Of a DNA stretch of 64,000 bases, positions 35,677-45,284 are shown piece after piece. The stretch covers positions 248,001-312,000 of the forward strand of contig JAPFFF010000070.1 of NCBI GenBank assembly GCA_039105265.1. Direction: 5' to 3'. The notes under the pieces were generated by a model that saw nothing but the letters and a program-made list of their open reading frames with translations, did not search any database and had not been told where the DNA came from. Origin of the DNA: Tritrichomonas musculus (Eukaryota > Parabasalia > Tritrichomonadida > Tritrichomonadidae). How positions within the stretch are numbered: position 1 is the first letter of the stretch; each line of letters opens with the position of its first letter. Made by a program: the position numbers and the translations under genes.

Positions 35677-38600
35677 TTAGAATTTGATCTTTCTTGTGAA
35701 AACCGGAATATTAATTTGTTGGTAAGAAGATGATTTCCTAAAACAGTTAGCACCATCTAATAAATTAAATGTTATTTCCTCCCCGTGATACATCCATTCA
35801 TATAACTCCTCTACTGTAATACCCATTCGTTTACACTTGTTTAATATACATTGCTTAGGAATTCCTTTCATTCTTATATGATAGCCTTCATTACCTTTTT
35901 CATCAACGAGGATATCAAGATAAGATTTCTTTCCTAATGCTATTAATTTTCTAGAATAAACTGACCCAATAGCACCTTCAAATGAATCGAAATCACAGTG
36001 GAATTGTGTCATTTTCTTACCTATTAATTCTTTATGGTATTTGTTTTTAAAGATTTGTGCAATTCTCGGTACATCAATTTCTTTTAAATGAAGACTGTCA
36101 CAGTCAGTATAGTAGATGTCTATTCCATTTTGCTCAGCAGTACTCATTACCCTATTCATAAGATGTTTGCTCCATGACAAGACACTAGCACCAAAATGAG
36201 GTAAATTAAAATGACTGTTTATTGGTTTAACCTTCTTAACATATACATTATCAATTGACTTGTTCTCTATCACCTCTGTTATGTAATTATAGTTCTTCCA
36301 TATATATTTAATGGCTTTATCTTTTGGTATACATTTAGTTTCAGTTGTTGTTGCCTTTAGGATGGATTTTCCGTAAATGGAATTAAGAAGTAGTTTGATG
36401 GTTTGTTGCAATGGATTGTTAGCATCTTGGTATCTCCTTCTTAGATTGAACAATTTCTCTATAAATACATTAATCTTGTTGTTGAATCCTTTATCAAAGT
36501 AATATCCTCTAATAAACTCATAATCGAAATCATAAAATTCCATCAAGTCCATAAAAGCTCTCTTGTCTATGTAATAATTGTTGATAGGATTGTTGTTAAA
36601 TATTTTTGACCCTTGATCATTCCTACTAAATATTTGACCAAATTTATATGGTTTGTCAGCCTTGCACTTGATCTTCTTGATATTGATTTCAATGAAGAAC
36701 TGATCAAAATCTAATAATTCTTTCGTAAACATATCCGATGGACCCGCACGATTAGTGCCTGAGGCCTCCAGGCGAATTACTTCTGGCACTCCTTTAGGTA
36801 CACCAGACATAATACTCATTGCACTAGGATATAAACTGACTGCATCAAAATCTTGTATCCTTTCCTCTATATATTGCTTTTCATTATTAGCTGTCATTGT
36901 TCTACCTCCACTAACGCATCTCTGAATGAAGTTTTGTGGTTTACCACTAAGTTGATAACACCCATCAAAGCAACCAAATTTATATGCATAATAGTAGCCA
37001 ATAGAGCTAATGGATATAAAGTTATGGACATCAAGCATCTTTGTTTTCGTCTGCTTAAATACTTCTACCAGATCTCTATTAAATTTCTCTACTCCCTTCA
37101 TCAATACTATACAATCCAGTTTGCAATAATAGATAGCATACTTCATAATATCAATAGCTCCTCCAACATATGCACCACAAGCTTTTGCATTATCTATTAA
37201 TTGCTTCCAGTCTTGTTTTATCTGTGTCAATGGTTTCTTGTCTTGGTTCTCTAAGTAATACTGTAGTTGAAATTCAAGCGCAGAGACAGTTTTCCTATTT
37301 ATGTTCCTTTCAGTATATATTTTATATGCCATTACCTCTTTATGAACTGGTAACTGAAACATCTTACCAAATGAAGCTAATGCAGCAGGGATGATAGAGT
37401 AGCTATTGCCGAAAGTTAATCTCTTGTTAGGTTTATACTTTGTCATGACTATTTGCAGAATCGTTCCACTTCTCTCTGTTATTTGTACATCCCATCCAGG
37501 AGTATTTATAAAGAAACAAGCATCATATTTAAGGTTATGGAAGTAAATGAGAGAATTGTTCTCCAAAGACTTTAGTAATCTGTCAGCAATATTCTCCCCA
37601 TCAAATATCATTTTATGAATTAACTCTTTGGTCCTGTACACAGTAATATTTAGATAAGGCATATGGGGTGATACAGTGGTATTAGTTTCAAAATCAGAAT
37701 AATAAATCCTACTCCACTCTCTCTCCTTTTTCGTCTCTGATGAATCTATTAGTTTACAGCACAATTCAGGATCATACTCAAGGTCCGTATAATCCGCTAA
37801 GTGAGAGTTGTATTCATTCGTTGCTAAGATATTCATTTCACAGGACTTGATTTCTCTGAACTTTCCTTCTTTAAATAGCTTGCGAAATATTGCCATAGGT
37901 TTAACACCATTTAGGGGTTTATATATCATGTAATGGTTCTTGTACAGTAATAAGTTAACAATTCGGTCATACTCTTTGGCCCATGGTCTCTTTCTTGTAT
38001 CTATTTTTATTTCTTGTTGGTTTACTACATCTTTTCCCTCATTAATCCTTCTTACAACAAAATGGCATTTAAACTGCTTGGCTATATCGTATATCAAGTT
38101 ATTGGGGATTAACCTAGTCTTGACCATAAAGCGTAAATAATTAATTTCCTCATCAGTGAATACTCCAGACTGAATGCAAGCATATACCAAACAATTGTCT
38201 TTATAGTTCTTCTTATCAACTGTCTTGAATATTTGGTACTGTGATAAGTCTAAATCAGAAAGATTAATATAAGGGAAGAATCCACCTTCTGGATTATCGC
38301 GATAATCTTCGTCGACTTCAACTTCTTCTTCATACAACTTACCTTTATTATCTTCTTTATTAATAGTGAATGATGTTTGCTTGCCTCTCTTTCTATTTTT
38401 AATGAAGAGCAACTGGTATTTTGCAGGGATGAATACATTGCCAACCCAAGGATTATTGTCTGAACAGTCATCATTCAAGTCTATTGTCCCTGATATATGT
38501 CCTATTGTTGAATCTAATCTTCGTGCCTTGGAAATTGTAAACCATTTGTATTCCTCACCACCTAATGATTCGCTTTTTACTACTATATTCTTCTTATTCT

Positions 38601-38829
38601 CTTTGTGTAATTGTCTTAATGTTTCAGTGAAAGCAAGTCTCTTATCTTCATCATCACCTATATCTATGTCAAATGATATTTCTTTCTTAGCCTTGGTCAT
38701 GAATTCTTTCAAATATTTCTTGAACTTTCGTTTGTCTCTTACGTCTTTCACCCTTTGCTTATACTCTTTTCTTGCTTCCGTTCTTGCAGTCGAATAGAGG
38801 TCAACTGATATATCAAAGAGGTATGTCAT
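35677..38829 (-). CDS. polB: Protein-primed DNA polymerase B (segment C)
   Basis: 1050 aa, close in sequence to 19600-22872. Motifs: YSDFET, YFHNLKYD and YCKLDC (exonuclease), DFDAVSLYPS, LLLNSIYGKS and YYTDCDS. The last has Cys in place of the usual Thr of DTDS, while both Asp are kept. The OTU-like pair YKDNCLVYACIQSG and YKNHYM is present upstream. An extra ~13-residue stretch (about LEASGTNRAGPSDMF) after GVPKGVPEVIR corresponds to the GC-rich palindromic patch at 36725-36790 and is absent from the B enzyme. Orientation is opposite to B relative to the penton/fiber genes. Frame intact. Confidence 0.92.
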   Translation of the reverse strand: MTYLFDISVDLYSTARTEARKEYKQRVKDVRDKRKFKKYLKEFMTKAKKEISFDIDIGDDEDKRLAFTETLRQLHKENKKNIVVKSESLGGEEYKWFTISKARRLDSTIGHISGTIDLNDDCSDNNPWVGNVFIPAKYQLLFIKNRKRGKQTSFTINKEDNKGKLYEEEVEVDEDYRDNPEGGFFPYINLSDLDLSQYQIFKTVDKKNYKDNCLVYACIQSGVFTDEEINYLRFMVKTRLIPNNLIYDIAKQFKCHFVVRRINEGKDVVNQQEIKIDTRKRPWAKEYDRIVNLLLYKNHYMIYKPLNGVKPMAIFRKLFKEGKFREIKSCEMNILATNEYNSHLADYTDLEYDPELCCKLIDSSETKKEREWSRIYYSDFETNTTVSPHMPYLNITVYRTKELIHKMIFDGENIADRLLKSLENNSLIYFHNLKYDACFFINTPGWDVQITERSGTILQIVMTKYKPNKRLTFGNSYSIIPAALASFGKMFQLPVHKEVMAYKIYTERNINRKTVSALEFQLQYYLENQDKKPLTQIKQDWKQLIDNAKACGAYVGGAIDIMKYAIYYCKLDCIVLMKGVEKFNRDLVEVFKQTKTKMLDVHNFISISSIGYYYAYKFGCFDGCYQLSGKPQNFIQRCVSGGRTMTANNEKQYIEERIQDFDAVSLYPSAMSIMSGVPKGVPEVIRLEASGTNRAGPSDMFTKELLDFDQFFIEINIKKIKCKADKPYKFGQIFSRNDQGSKIFNNNPINNYYIDKRAFMDLMEFYDFDYEFIRGYYFDKGFNNKINVFIEKLFNLRRRYQDANNPLQQTIKLLLNSIYGKSILKATTTETKCIPKDKAIKYIWKNYNYITEVIENKSIDNVYVKKVKPINSHFNLPHFGASVLSWSKHLMNRVMSTAEQNGIDIYYTDCDSLHLKEIDVPRIAQIFKNKYHKELIGKKMTQFHCDFDSFEGAIGSVYSRKLIALGKKSYLDILVDEKGNEGYHIRMKGIPKQCILNKCKRMGITVEELYEWMYHGEEITFNLLDGANCFRKSSSYQQINIPVFTRKIKF
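36754..36790. repeat. GC-rich palindromic insert inside polymerase B
   Basis: AGTGCC (36754-36759) and GGCACT (36785-36790) form the outer arms. Inside, GCCTGAGGCCTCCAGGC (36757-36773) is a near-perfect palindrome centred on AGGCCT. It lies in frame between conserved blocks and adds residues that the B polymerase lacks. Confidence 0.65.
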
Positions 38830-38884
38830 TTAAGTGTAAATAAGAAATAAAAAAATATCACGCTAAATATTTATTAACCCTAAA

Positions 38885-39208
38885 ATGGTAGAATACATAT
38901 ATTTGATTCGTGAAAGGGAATTTTCTTATTCTAATCAACCTGTATACAAAATTGGTAGAACAAATAAGATTGCAACAAGAATGGGACAATATCCAAAAGA
39001 CAGCGAAGTATATATAATTGAAGCAGTAAGTGATTCAGTAAAAGTGGAAAAAGAATTAATAACAATATTTGAAGAAAATTATACGAGAGCAACAACAAGA
39101 GATGGAACAGCATTTATAGGTAATGAGTACTTTGTTGGGAATGTGAATGAAATGATATATATTATTAGGACTTATATCCAATATCATTGTCCCAGAGCTA
39201 TCATTTAG
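38885..39208 (+). CDS. GIY-YIG-type endonuclease (107 aa)
   Basis: EYIYLIRERE at the N-terminus, VYKIGRTNKIATRMGQYP, a central acidic strand, VEKELITIF and YFVGN fit the short GIY-YIG fold of the T5orf172/MUG113 kind: Y-[IL]-Y, then G-R-T, an Arg, a Glu and a late N. It sits exactly between polymerase B and the penton gene, where in element B those genes meet with an 8-bp overlap, and it overlaps the penton gene end by 8 bp itself. Probably a homing nuclease insertion. Confidence 0.72.
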   Translation: MVEYIYLIREREFSYSNQPVYKIGRTNKIATRMGQYPKDSEVYIIEAVSDSVKVEKELITIFEENYTRATTRDGTAFIGNEYFVGNVNEMIYIIRTYIQYHCPRAII

Positions 39209-39935
39209 TAAGGATGTCATATATATCAGCCTCTTGGCTTGGTTTTATTTTTAAGGTAATGAATAGAGGAGATTTTAATATTACTGGTTGAAACATGAAA
39301 TCGACTAATCTCATTTCCAAATATTTTAATGAATCCGTATTAACTTTTATTTTTATTGGCTTAGTCATGTCATAGTTAACTATCATTGCCTCTTGATCCA
39401 TTATCATTGTGTCAATGTTTGCTATAATGCTTGGGGTATATTCTTGGTCTCCAATTGATGAATGAGTTGCTACCCCCTGTAATGAAACTAAATACAACTT
39501 ATTGGCAAAATCAAGTATAGGTAGATCAGGTACCTCGCACTCAACTCCATTTGGAAATATATGCCCTGGTTTAGTATTGAACAAACCAGTAATCAATTTC
39601 GCTCTATGACTACCTTCCTTGAAAGTTACATTTTGGACTGGTTTTAGTGAAATGGTTCTATTATTGATATTCTTGAACTCGATTACAGTCTGATTTGCAT
39701 TTAGGCATTTGACTAAGTAGTTAAAGGAGTAAGCATACATTTCATCAAATTCTATTTTTACTTCTCCGAGTGATGACTCAAATATTAAATAATCATCATC
39801 CGTTGTCATTAATATGTTTGCCTTGGTGTTAATAGATGAAACATAATACTTCACGTATGGGCATTTCCATGGTATATCAATATTAAGTCTTACAGTATTG
39901 TAATTACCTGGTTGGCTCTGAACCGAATACAACAT
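39201..39935 (-). CDS. Penton-like minor capsid protein (segment C)
   Basis: 244 aa. It begins MLYSVQSQPGNYNTVRLNID and shares IPWKCPYVKYYVSSINT, HRAKLITGLFNT, LYLVSLQGVATHSSIGD, YTPSIIANI and the ending LEMRLVDFMFQPVILKSPL with the B copy (22865-23575). The last strands (I-x-L-x-D ... P-V-x-L ... I-T-L-K-I-K) are the part most typical of Polinton penton proteins. Start codon only 19 bp from the diverging fiber gene, suggesting a shared promoter for vertex and spike proteins. Intact. Confidence 0.75.
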   Translation of the reverse strand: MLYSVQSQPGNYNTVRLNIDIPWKCPYVKYYVSSINTKANILMTTDDDYLIFESSLGEVKIEFDEMYAYSFNYLVKCLNANQTVIEFKNINNRTISLKPVQNVTFKEGSHRAKLITGLFNTKPGHIFPNGVECEVPDLPILDFANKLYLVSLQGVATHSSIGDQEYTPSIIANIDTMIMDQEAMIVNYDMTKPIKIKVNTDSLKYLEMRLVDFMFQPVILKSPLFITLKIKPSQEADIYDILTK

Positions 39936-39954
39936 AATTTATTTTCAAAGAAAA

Positions 39955-42900
39955 ATGTCTTTGACACTATATTCAGCAAAGAGCAAGGTGGCAACAAAAC
40001 TTAAAGCAAATGGTTTCGAAATAGGTGTAGGAGAAGATGAAAAAATAAATATCATTCAAGAAGATAAACCTAATGTATATCCAAAGTTCAATTGTCTGTA
40101 TAATAAGAGTGAAGTAGACGCCCGAGTAGTTAACGGTTACATTGAAAATGGAGGCAGTCTTGAAGGATTCGGTGACATTCCAATAACTGAAAAATCTACA
40201 CAAATACTTGAATATCGAGCCCCAATGAAGAAAAGTATATTAGAGGAATCCAACAGAGAGCTGATCAAAGAAGAATTTTGTGTTAATACATTTAATGACA
40301 TTATCGAAGGGGAATCAAAAACTTGTGAGGCCATTCATGAAATGTATAATGAATTGATGTGTGCAGCAGATGGTTATGAGCAAGTAGTATTAGATGAAGA
40401 TAAAGGGCAATGTGATGTTATAAAGTATGTTCAAACTCCAACAGATGAATTCCAACACCTTCCGTTTCATAATCTAGCTAGTATATTGAAGAATATCATT
40501 AAGAATGAAAAGAATAATCAAAATACCACAAGATTATTATATGATACATTTAACAAAACAAACTGGATAAAGTTTATAAATGGGACAAAACAATATCATT
40601 ATAATCTTCAGGACAATACGCTCAAGACAATAGGATACAAATATAAAAATAGTAATGTTGAAGTTAAAGCAGACCAGTTAGTGGAGGTAAGCAGCCCTGG
40701 TGAGTTTATTGATATATACATGAAAAACCAAAAAGATAATTATGAAAATATTAAACTATTTATGGGTGCTTTCCTAGCACAATACTTGGTTGAAGTAATG
40801 ATAAAGAAAGGAGTCAACTATATTAAAACCAGAAAAGATGCTGATAGTTTACGAATAACTATTGTTGAAGATGACGGTACATATGAAACTATCACACTTG
40901 GAGAATACTTAAATAATGTGTACTCAAGCTTAAACAATTTAACGCAAGCTCATAATGATTTACATGATTATGTCCTCAAAATTAAATCCTGTAAATGTAA
41001 TCAAGGCGCTGGAGGAGAAGATATAAATCGCATACTACAGATGAGAGATCACTTAGAAAATCATATCCGAGATTTACAAAACAATCAAAATCGTCTCTTC
41101 ATAGACAGAGCAGTTGAGTCTACTCAAGATGTATTTACTCAAACGATTTTATATCGAGATGCAATACCAGAAATAGCAAAACAGGTCCTTGAACAAGATA
41201 AAGAGAAACAAAAAGTTGATGTACAAGATAGAAGTTCGGACCGTGGAAAACATCATGATGATAATTACGTATGGAATGTGTTATGGAAAGAATGGGAAGA
41301 AATAATAGATGAGTTTGACAGACCTGAAGGATGGAGAGAAGATAGACAAGCTAGTGTTCCAATAAATTATATTTGGGATTTAGTGCATGGAGAATGGGTG
41401 ATGATTGATAATGTTCATGATAATATTTCACCAACATGGAGATATGAAATGGATAGTGAATACATTGTGTATAATCTTCTGAAGATATATGAGAATGATG
41501 AAAATGGTTATTTACGATGGAGCGACAGATATCAAGAGTGGCAATGGTATTCATATTATGATCACTATACAGAGAATGAATCGATTTATATACCAAATAG
41601 GATTAGAAATAATCAAGAAGCCTTTGGTCCATTGTTTACATGGAATATCATGGATACACAATGGCAAGAACATGGCCAAGATTTTCTAGATAATTGGAGA
41701 ACAGATTCCATTTTAAACCCACCAGACAATTTCATATGGGATGTTGAACATGAAGAATGGGTGATAATGACGCAACATTTTGATGGAGTTGATGGATGGC
41801 GTACAATACATAGCCGTGAAATGATAGATATCGTTGAAATAAGAAATTCATTATTACATCTCTTTGGAAAAATAGAGTGGAATGAAGAAAGAAAACAATG
41901 GATATGGAAGCCAATTCTAGAGAATGAAAATAATCCAGCTTCACCATTAGCACTGTTTTCAAACGATAAATCTACTGGAACATCAATTGCTTTACCAGAT
42001 TTTGTCAATAATGCACTTTCATTTGAAAAAGTATTGGAATGTTATGGTGTTGATATCTGTGATGATATTCCAACATTAGATGAAACTAAACCAGTACTTG
42101 GTAAATATATTATTAAAGGAGATCTAGAAGTCAATGGTAAAATTCTTTGTGATTCTGTACCAAGTGGAGGTATTGTTACTACTGATTTCTCTCATGAACC
42201 TGGATATCCTGTTTATACTCTCACCAATGATAAACTCAGTATAGATACATTCCAATTATTTGACCGTGACTTCAAGATGTTAGTGATAGGTAATACTGAT
42301 GATATACAGAAAAAAATCTCCAATACGACAGAACGAACTAATATATTTAAAGTAATATTACGAAAGACAATAATAAAGAATGCCGAAGGAGATATTATAA
42401 ATGAGTTCTATATTTATGTTCATGATGGAAAAATATACAATCCAATTCTCATGCATAATACAGAACATGATGAAACTCGTTTGAGTTATTTTCATGAGGC
42501 CACAAATAAAATATTTATTGCTTATGAGGAAAGGGTTAATTTGGACCCATATAATTTATATATCAAAGGAGAGCTAAGTATAATGTATTTATTACCTCAA
42601 GATTCATTGGTTGCTGTTGAGCCTACAATAAAATGTGATATAATCGATGCTAAAAATGTGATGAAATTACATGAATCCGATATTATTTATTTATACAGGC
42701 CTAGTAATATATCTGATGAAACATTGGATGGTCATGATTACTACAAAATGGTATATAAAATACCTAACACATACACTATACCTGATGGATTAAACTTTAC
42801 TTTTAAGGATTACTCCTTTTCTAACGATTGGTCATTAATCTGGAATGCAACGAATGGTCAATGGGAAGGGTACAATTGTAGTGGCCATGTAAAAGAGAAA

Positions 42901-44595
42901 GTCATTAATAAATTAAACAAACGCTGTCCTAAGAATAAATTAAACTCAGTTGGATGTTATGTTATGATAAAGAAAGATGACCATAACACAGATATAATAC
43001 CAGCTAATGAACATGGATTAATATATAGTTTGGCGAATCTTGACCGCACTGAAACATATATTTCATATAAAGATGGCAGTCTAAAAAAAGGTAAAGATGT
43101 TGAGGTTAGTTTTGAGATACATAGTTGTGAAAATGAGTTTAAATATGATGGCTATGACACTTTAAAAGTCTATCTTAAATGGAACAAATATCTAGATAAT
43201 GCTATTTATTTACATTCAATATCAAGGTTTTATTGGGACTTGTATATTCCTAATTCTAATATTGCAACTAGACTGACATTTAAATTAGACCCAGACTATA
43301 AAATAAGACATTATATAGCATATGATTACACTTATATCGATATTATTGGTGAAAAAGATACCATTGAGAAGCTAAATATAAATTGGAGGAAAGACAAAAT
43401 AAATACAGAAACTAGGGATATTGAACTATACCTGAGGAAAGCCATGACAGAATCCATAGAAGAGATAAAATGGAATGGAAATACCAATCCATTTGACTAT
43501 ATAATCCAATCTCAGTTTTATGAAATTACGCCAAGACCTGATGCTGCAACAACACTTTATACTGATTACAATATTACATCATCAAAAATAATTACTGCAG
43601 ACAATATTACAACGATGAGAAGTGATGTAAATGTCTTGACAAATAATTTTGATGTCTTGTCATATGATTTTAATATCTTGAGAATAGATGTTAATAAGCT
43701 CCAAATAGAAATGCTTGCACAACAGATGATAACAAAGCACTTATCATCCCAAGTTCATGCACTTATAGTAGGACAGGAAATTAGCTTATTGTTCAGTCTA
43801 GTTGGTTTTATTGTTGGTGTTGGAGGAGTAATTGTTGATAATATGGGAATTAATTTTGGTACACGAGCGATTTATAATGGTAATGATGTTTCTCATTATG
43901 CTTCTTTAGATGATTTTACAGTTGATTATGGGAGTGTTGCAGAGGATGCAATAAGATTGGAGAGTGGAGGAAGTATTCAGAGGGTTGTTCCATCAATCAG
44001 TAATGCTAACCTTAGATTAAATGAATATTGGTTACAATGGAGAGATTTATTATTTGATTTAGATATGGCAGATGGCAATATTGCTATGAGTGATTATATA
44101 TTTCAACAAATTGTTGATTTAGAAGAAATTATTCACGCAGAATTCCCTTTGGCTGAAATGCCTGATTGGCTAAAAGTACTAATGCGAGCCAAAGATTTAC
44201 CAACAAGTAGAGTAGCAAGAAGTACCACAACTGAACCAGATTTAATAACAAATGTCATTGAGTGGTGTGAAAAAAATTATCAAAGACTAGATGACCCAAC
44301 AAAATTTAAAGACAACTGGATTAATCCAGACAAAGCTGTATTATCATTATCAGCTACTATTGATATTTGCAATAGGATGAGAGACTCGATGAAACTACCG
44401 ATTGGCATATTAGCTCATGAAATAAAATCAATTAAAGAGAAGTCAAGTAATAAGCATCCACTCGAGGATATAGATATGACTGCTTATGTGACTAAAGCAG
44501 AGGTTAAGGAGATGCTACAACAGAAGGATGCCATAATTGAATTCTTAGCAAATAGAATTGCTGCATTGGAAAAGAAGTGTGCAAATATAGAGTAG
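39955..44595 (+). CDS. Giant fiber-like protein (1546 aa), intact
   Basis: Order: CLYNKSEVDARVVNGYIENGG near residue 45 (phage-fiber-like); helical region; coiled coil ending SCKCNQGAGG (~345); a set of six W-rich repeats at about 435-655, each with [NGF]-x-x-W-[ND]-x(5-8)-[EQ]-W-[VEQ] (YVWNVLWKEWEE, YIWDLVHGEWVM, FIWDVEHEEWVI); a beta-rich block with KPVLGKYIIKGDLEVNGKI; another beta-rich block (~900-1190) absent from B; coiled coils; a glycine-rich hydrophobic segment (LFSLVGFIVGVGGVIVDN); and a C-terminal coil. Such a modular long protein next to the penton gene fits a vertex spike. Function inferred. Confidence 0.65.
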   Translation: MSLTLYSAKSKVATKLKANGFEIGVGEDEKINIIQEDKPNVYPKFNCLYNKSEVDARVVNGYIENGGSLEGFGDIPITEKSTQILEYRAPMKKSILEESNRELIKEEFCVNTFNDIIEGESKTCEAIHEMYNELMCAADGYEQVVLDEDKGQCDVIKYVQTPTDEFQHLPFHNLASILKNIIKNEKNNQNTTRLLYDTFNKTNWIKFINGTKQYHYNLQDNTLKTIGYKYKNSNVEVKADQLVEVSSPGEFIDIYMKNQKDNYENIKLFMGAFLAQYLVEVMIKKGVNYIKTRKDADSLRITIVEDDGTYETITLGEYLNNVYSSLNNLTQAHNDLHDYVLKIKSCKCNQGAGGEDINRILQMRDHLENHIRDLQNNQNRLFIDRAVESTQDVFTQTILYRDAIPEIAKQVLEQDKEKQKVDVQDRSSDRGKHHDDNYVWNVLWKEWEEIIDEFDRPEGWREDRQASVPINYIWDLVHGEWVMIDNVHDNISPTWRYEMDSEYIVYNLLKIYENDENGYLRWSDRYQEWQWYSYYDHYTENESIYIPNRIRNNQEAFGPLFTWNIMDTQWQEHGQDFLDNWRTDSILNPPDNFIWDVEHEEWVIMTQHFDGVDGWRTIHSREMIDIVEIRNSLLHLFGKIEWNEERKQWIWKPILENENNPASPLALFSNDKSTGTSIALPDFVNNALSFEKVLECYGVDICDDIPTLDETKPVLGKYIIKGDLEVNGKILCDSVPSGGIVTTDFSHEPGYPVYTLTNDKLSIDTFQLFDRDFKMLVIGNTDDIQKKISNTTERTNIFKVILRKTIIKNAEGDIINEFYIYVHDGKIYNPILMHNTEHDETRLSYFHEATNKIFIAYEERVNLDPYNLYIKGELSIMYLLPQDSLVAVEPTIKCDIIDAKNVMKLHESDIIYLYRPSNISDETLDGHDYYKMVYKIPNTYTIPDGLNFTFKDYSFSNDWSLIWNATNGQWEGYNCSGHVKEKVINKLNKRCPKNKLNSVGCYVMIKKDDHNTDIIPANEHGLIYSLANLDRTETYISYKDGSLKKGKDVEVSFEIHSCENEFKYDGYDTLKVYLKWNKYLDNAIYLHSISRFYWDLYIPNSNIATRLTFKLDPDYKIRHYIAYDYTYIDIIGEKDTIEKLNINWRKDKINTETRDIELYLRKAMTESIEEIKWNGNTNPFDYIIQSQFYEITPRPDAATTLYTDYNITSSKIITADNITTMRSDVNVLTNNFDVLSYDFNILRIDVNKLQIEMLAQQMITKHLSSQVHALIVGQEISLLFSLVGFIVGVGGVIVDNMGINFGTRAIYNGNDVSHYASLDDFTVDYGSVAEDAIRLESGGSIQRVVPSISNANLRLNEYWLQWRDLLFDLDMADGNIAMSDYIFQQIVDLEEIIHAEFPLAEMPDWLKVLMRAKDLPTSRVARSTTTEPDLITNVIEWCEKNYQRLDDPTKFKDNWINPDKAVLSLSATIDICNRMRDSMKLPIGILAHEIKSIKEKSSNKHPLEDIDMTAYVTKAEVKEMLQQKDAIIEFLANRIAALEKKCANIE

Positions 44596-44624
44596 ATTGG
44601 AGAATTATTTTTTTAGAGATTTAA

Positions 44625-44971
44625 ATGACTTCAGAGCAAGTGAAAGATACTACCACAAAATTCATTGGTGATATACAATTTAAGGTAGGAGATGCTACTA
44701 GGAAAGCAAGTGAATTATTAACGCTGAGTGATTTGGATGGATATGTACAGACAGGGCATTTATTTAATGAAGTAGAGGGTATACCAGAATTTAATATCAA
44801 AAATAATAATATACAATATGAGTCATCTACACAATATCATATTCTAAAGTTTGTTAACATACCAGAGGATTTCATGAATAAAGTGAAGGAAATAACTGCA
44901 CAAACCAATATCTTTAAAGTGGTTTTGAGAAAGAATATCATATATGACACGAATGGAAATTTAGTTAAGGA
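44625..44971 (+). pseudogene. Second fiber-like gene of C, split by element E
   Basis: It starts MTSEQVKDTTTKFIGDIQFK and includes LTLSDLDGYVQTG and TNIFKVVLRKNIIYDTNGN, resembling the region TNIFKVILRKTIIKNAEGD of the preceding fiber protein. The homology stops at NLVKE where AGTAGTATATACG begins. The frame runs on through E's terminal repeat to 45230, giving a Lys/Arg-rich tail that is translated repeat, not native. The rest of the gene should resume after E's right end, outside the window. Confidence 0.7.
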
Positions 44972-45284
44972 AGTAGTATATACGAGTCGGTTTCCGCTGG
45001 GGCTGGCACCCCACGCGTCAACACGAACTCGTCATAAAAGAAAAAGAAAAAGAAAAGAAAAAAGAAAAAAGAAAAAAGAAAAGAAAAGAAAAAAATATTC
45101 TTGTTCTCACTACTGCTCCCCATCAATGAAACGGCACAGGGGCCCCACCCCTAATTCCCACCCACCCACCTCAACGCCTACCATCAATGAAACGGCACAG
45201 GTACCCCACCCCACAACCGCCCATCTATGAAACGGCACAGGTACCTGCCCCGAGAATCTCGTACCTATTTCTTTCTATATGTAA
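44972..45284. repeat. Left terminal inverted repeat of element E
   Basis: The outer block (44972-45035) is the reverse complement of the ends at 27956 and 30675. It is followed by an A/G-rich tract, then three units of ATCWATGAAACGGCACAGG separated by C-rich stretches. The inner block (GGTACCTGCCCCGAGAATCT, CGTACCTATTTCTTTCTATA) is shared with B. The central tandem units differ from B's, so only the edges of the repeat are conserved. Confidence 0.8.

Larger units (their letters stand above)
32760..44971. mobile_element. Maverick segment C (lineage II), continues beyond inserted element E
   Basis: Contents: DEDxGCxGC-type gene, bZIP-like gene, two unknown genes between inverted repeats, a PD-(D/E)XK-type nuclease, polymerase B, a GIY-YIG nuclease, penton-like gene, an intact 1546-aa fiber-like gene and the start of a second fiber-like gene. 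The left limit is approximate and no left terminus is visible. At 44971 the second fiber gene is split by element E, so the rest of C lies outside the window. Compared with B, the polymerase gene is inverted. Confidence 0.7.

Noticed and set aside
44972-45230. Lys/Arg-rich tail of the second fiber gene
   Set aside because: It is translated terminal repeat of element E; the fiber homology ends at 44971.
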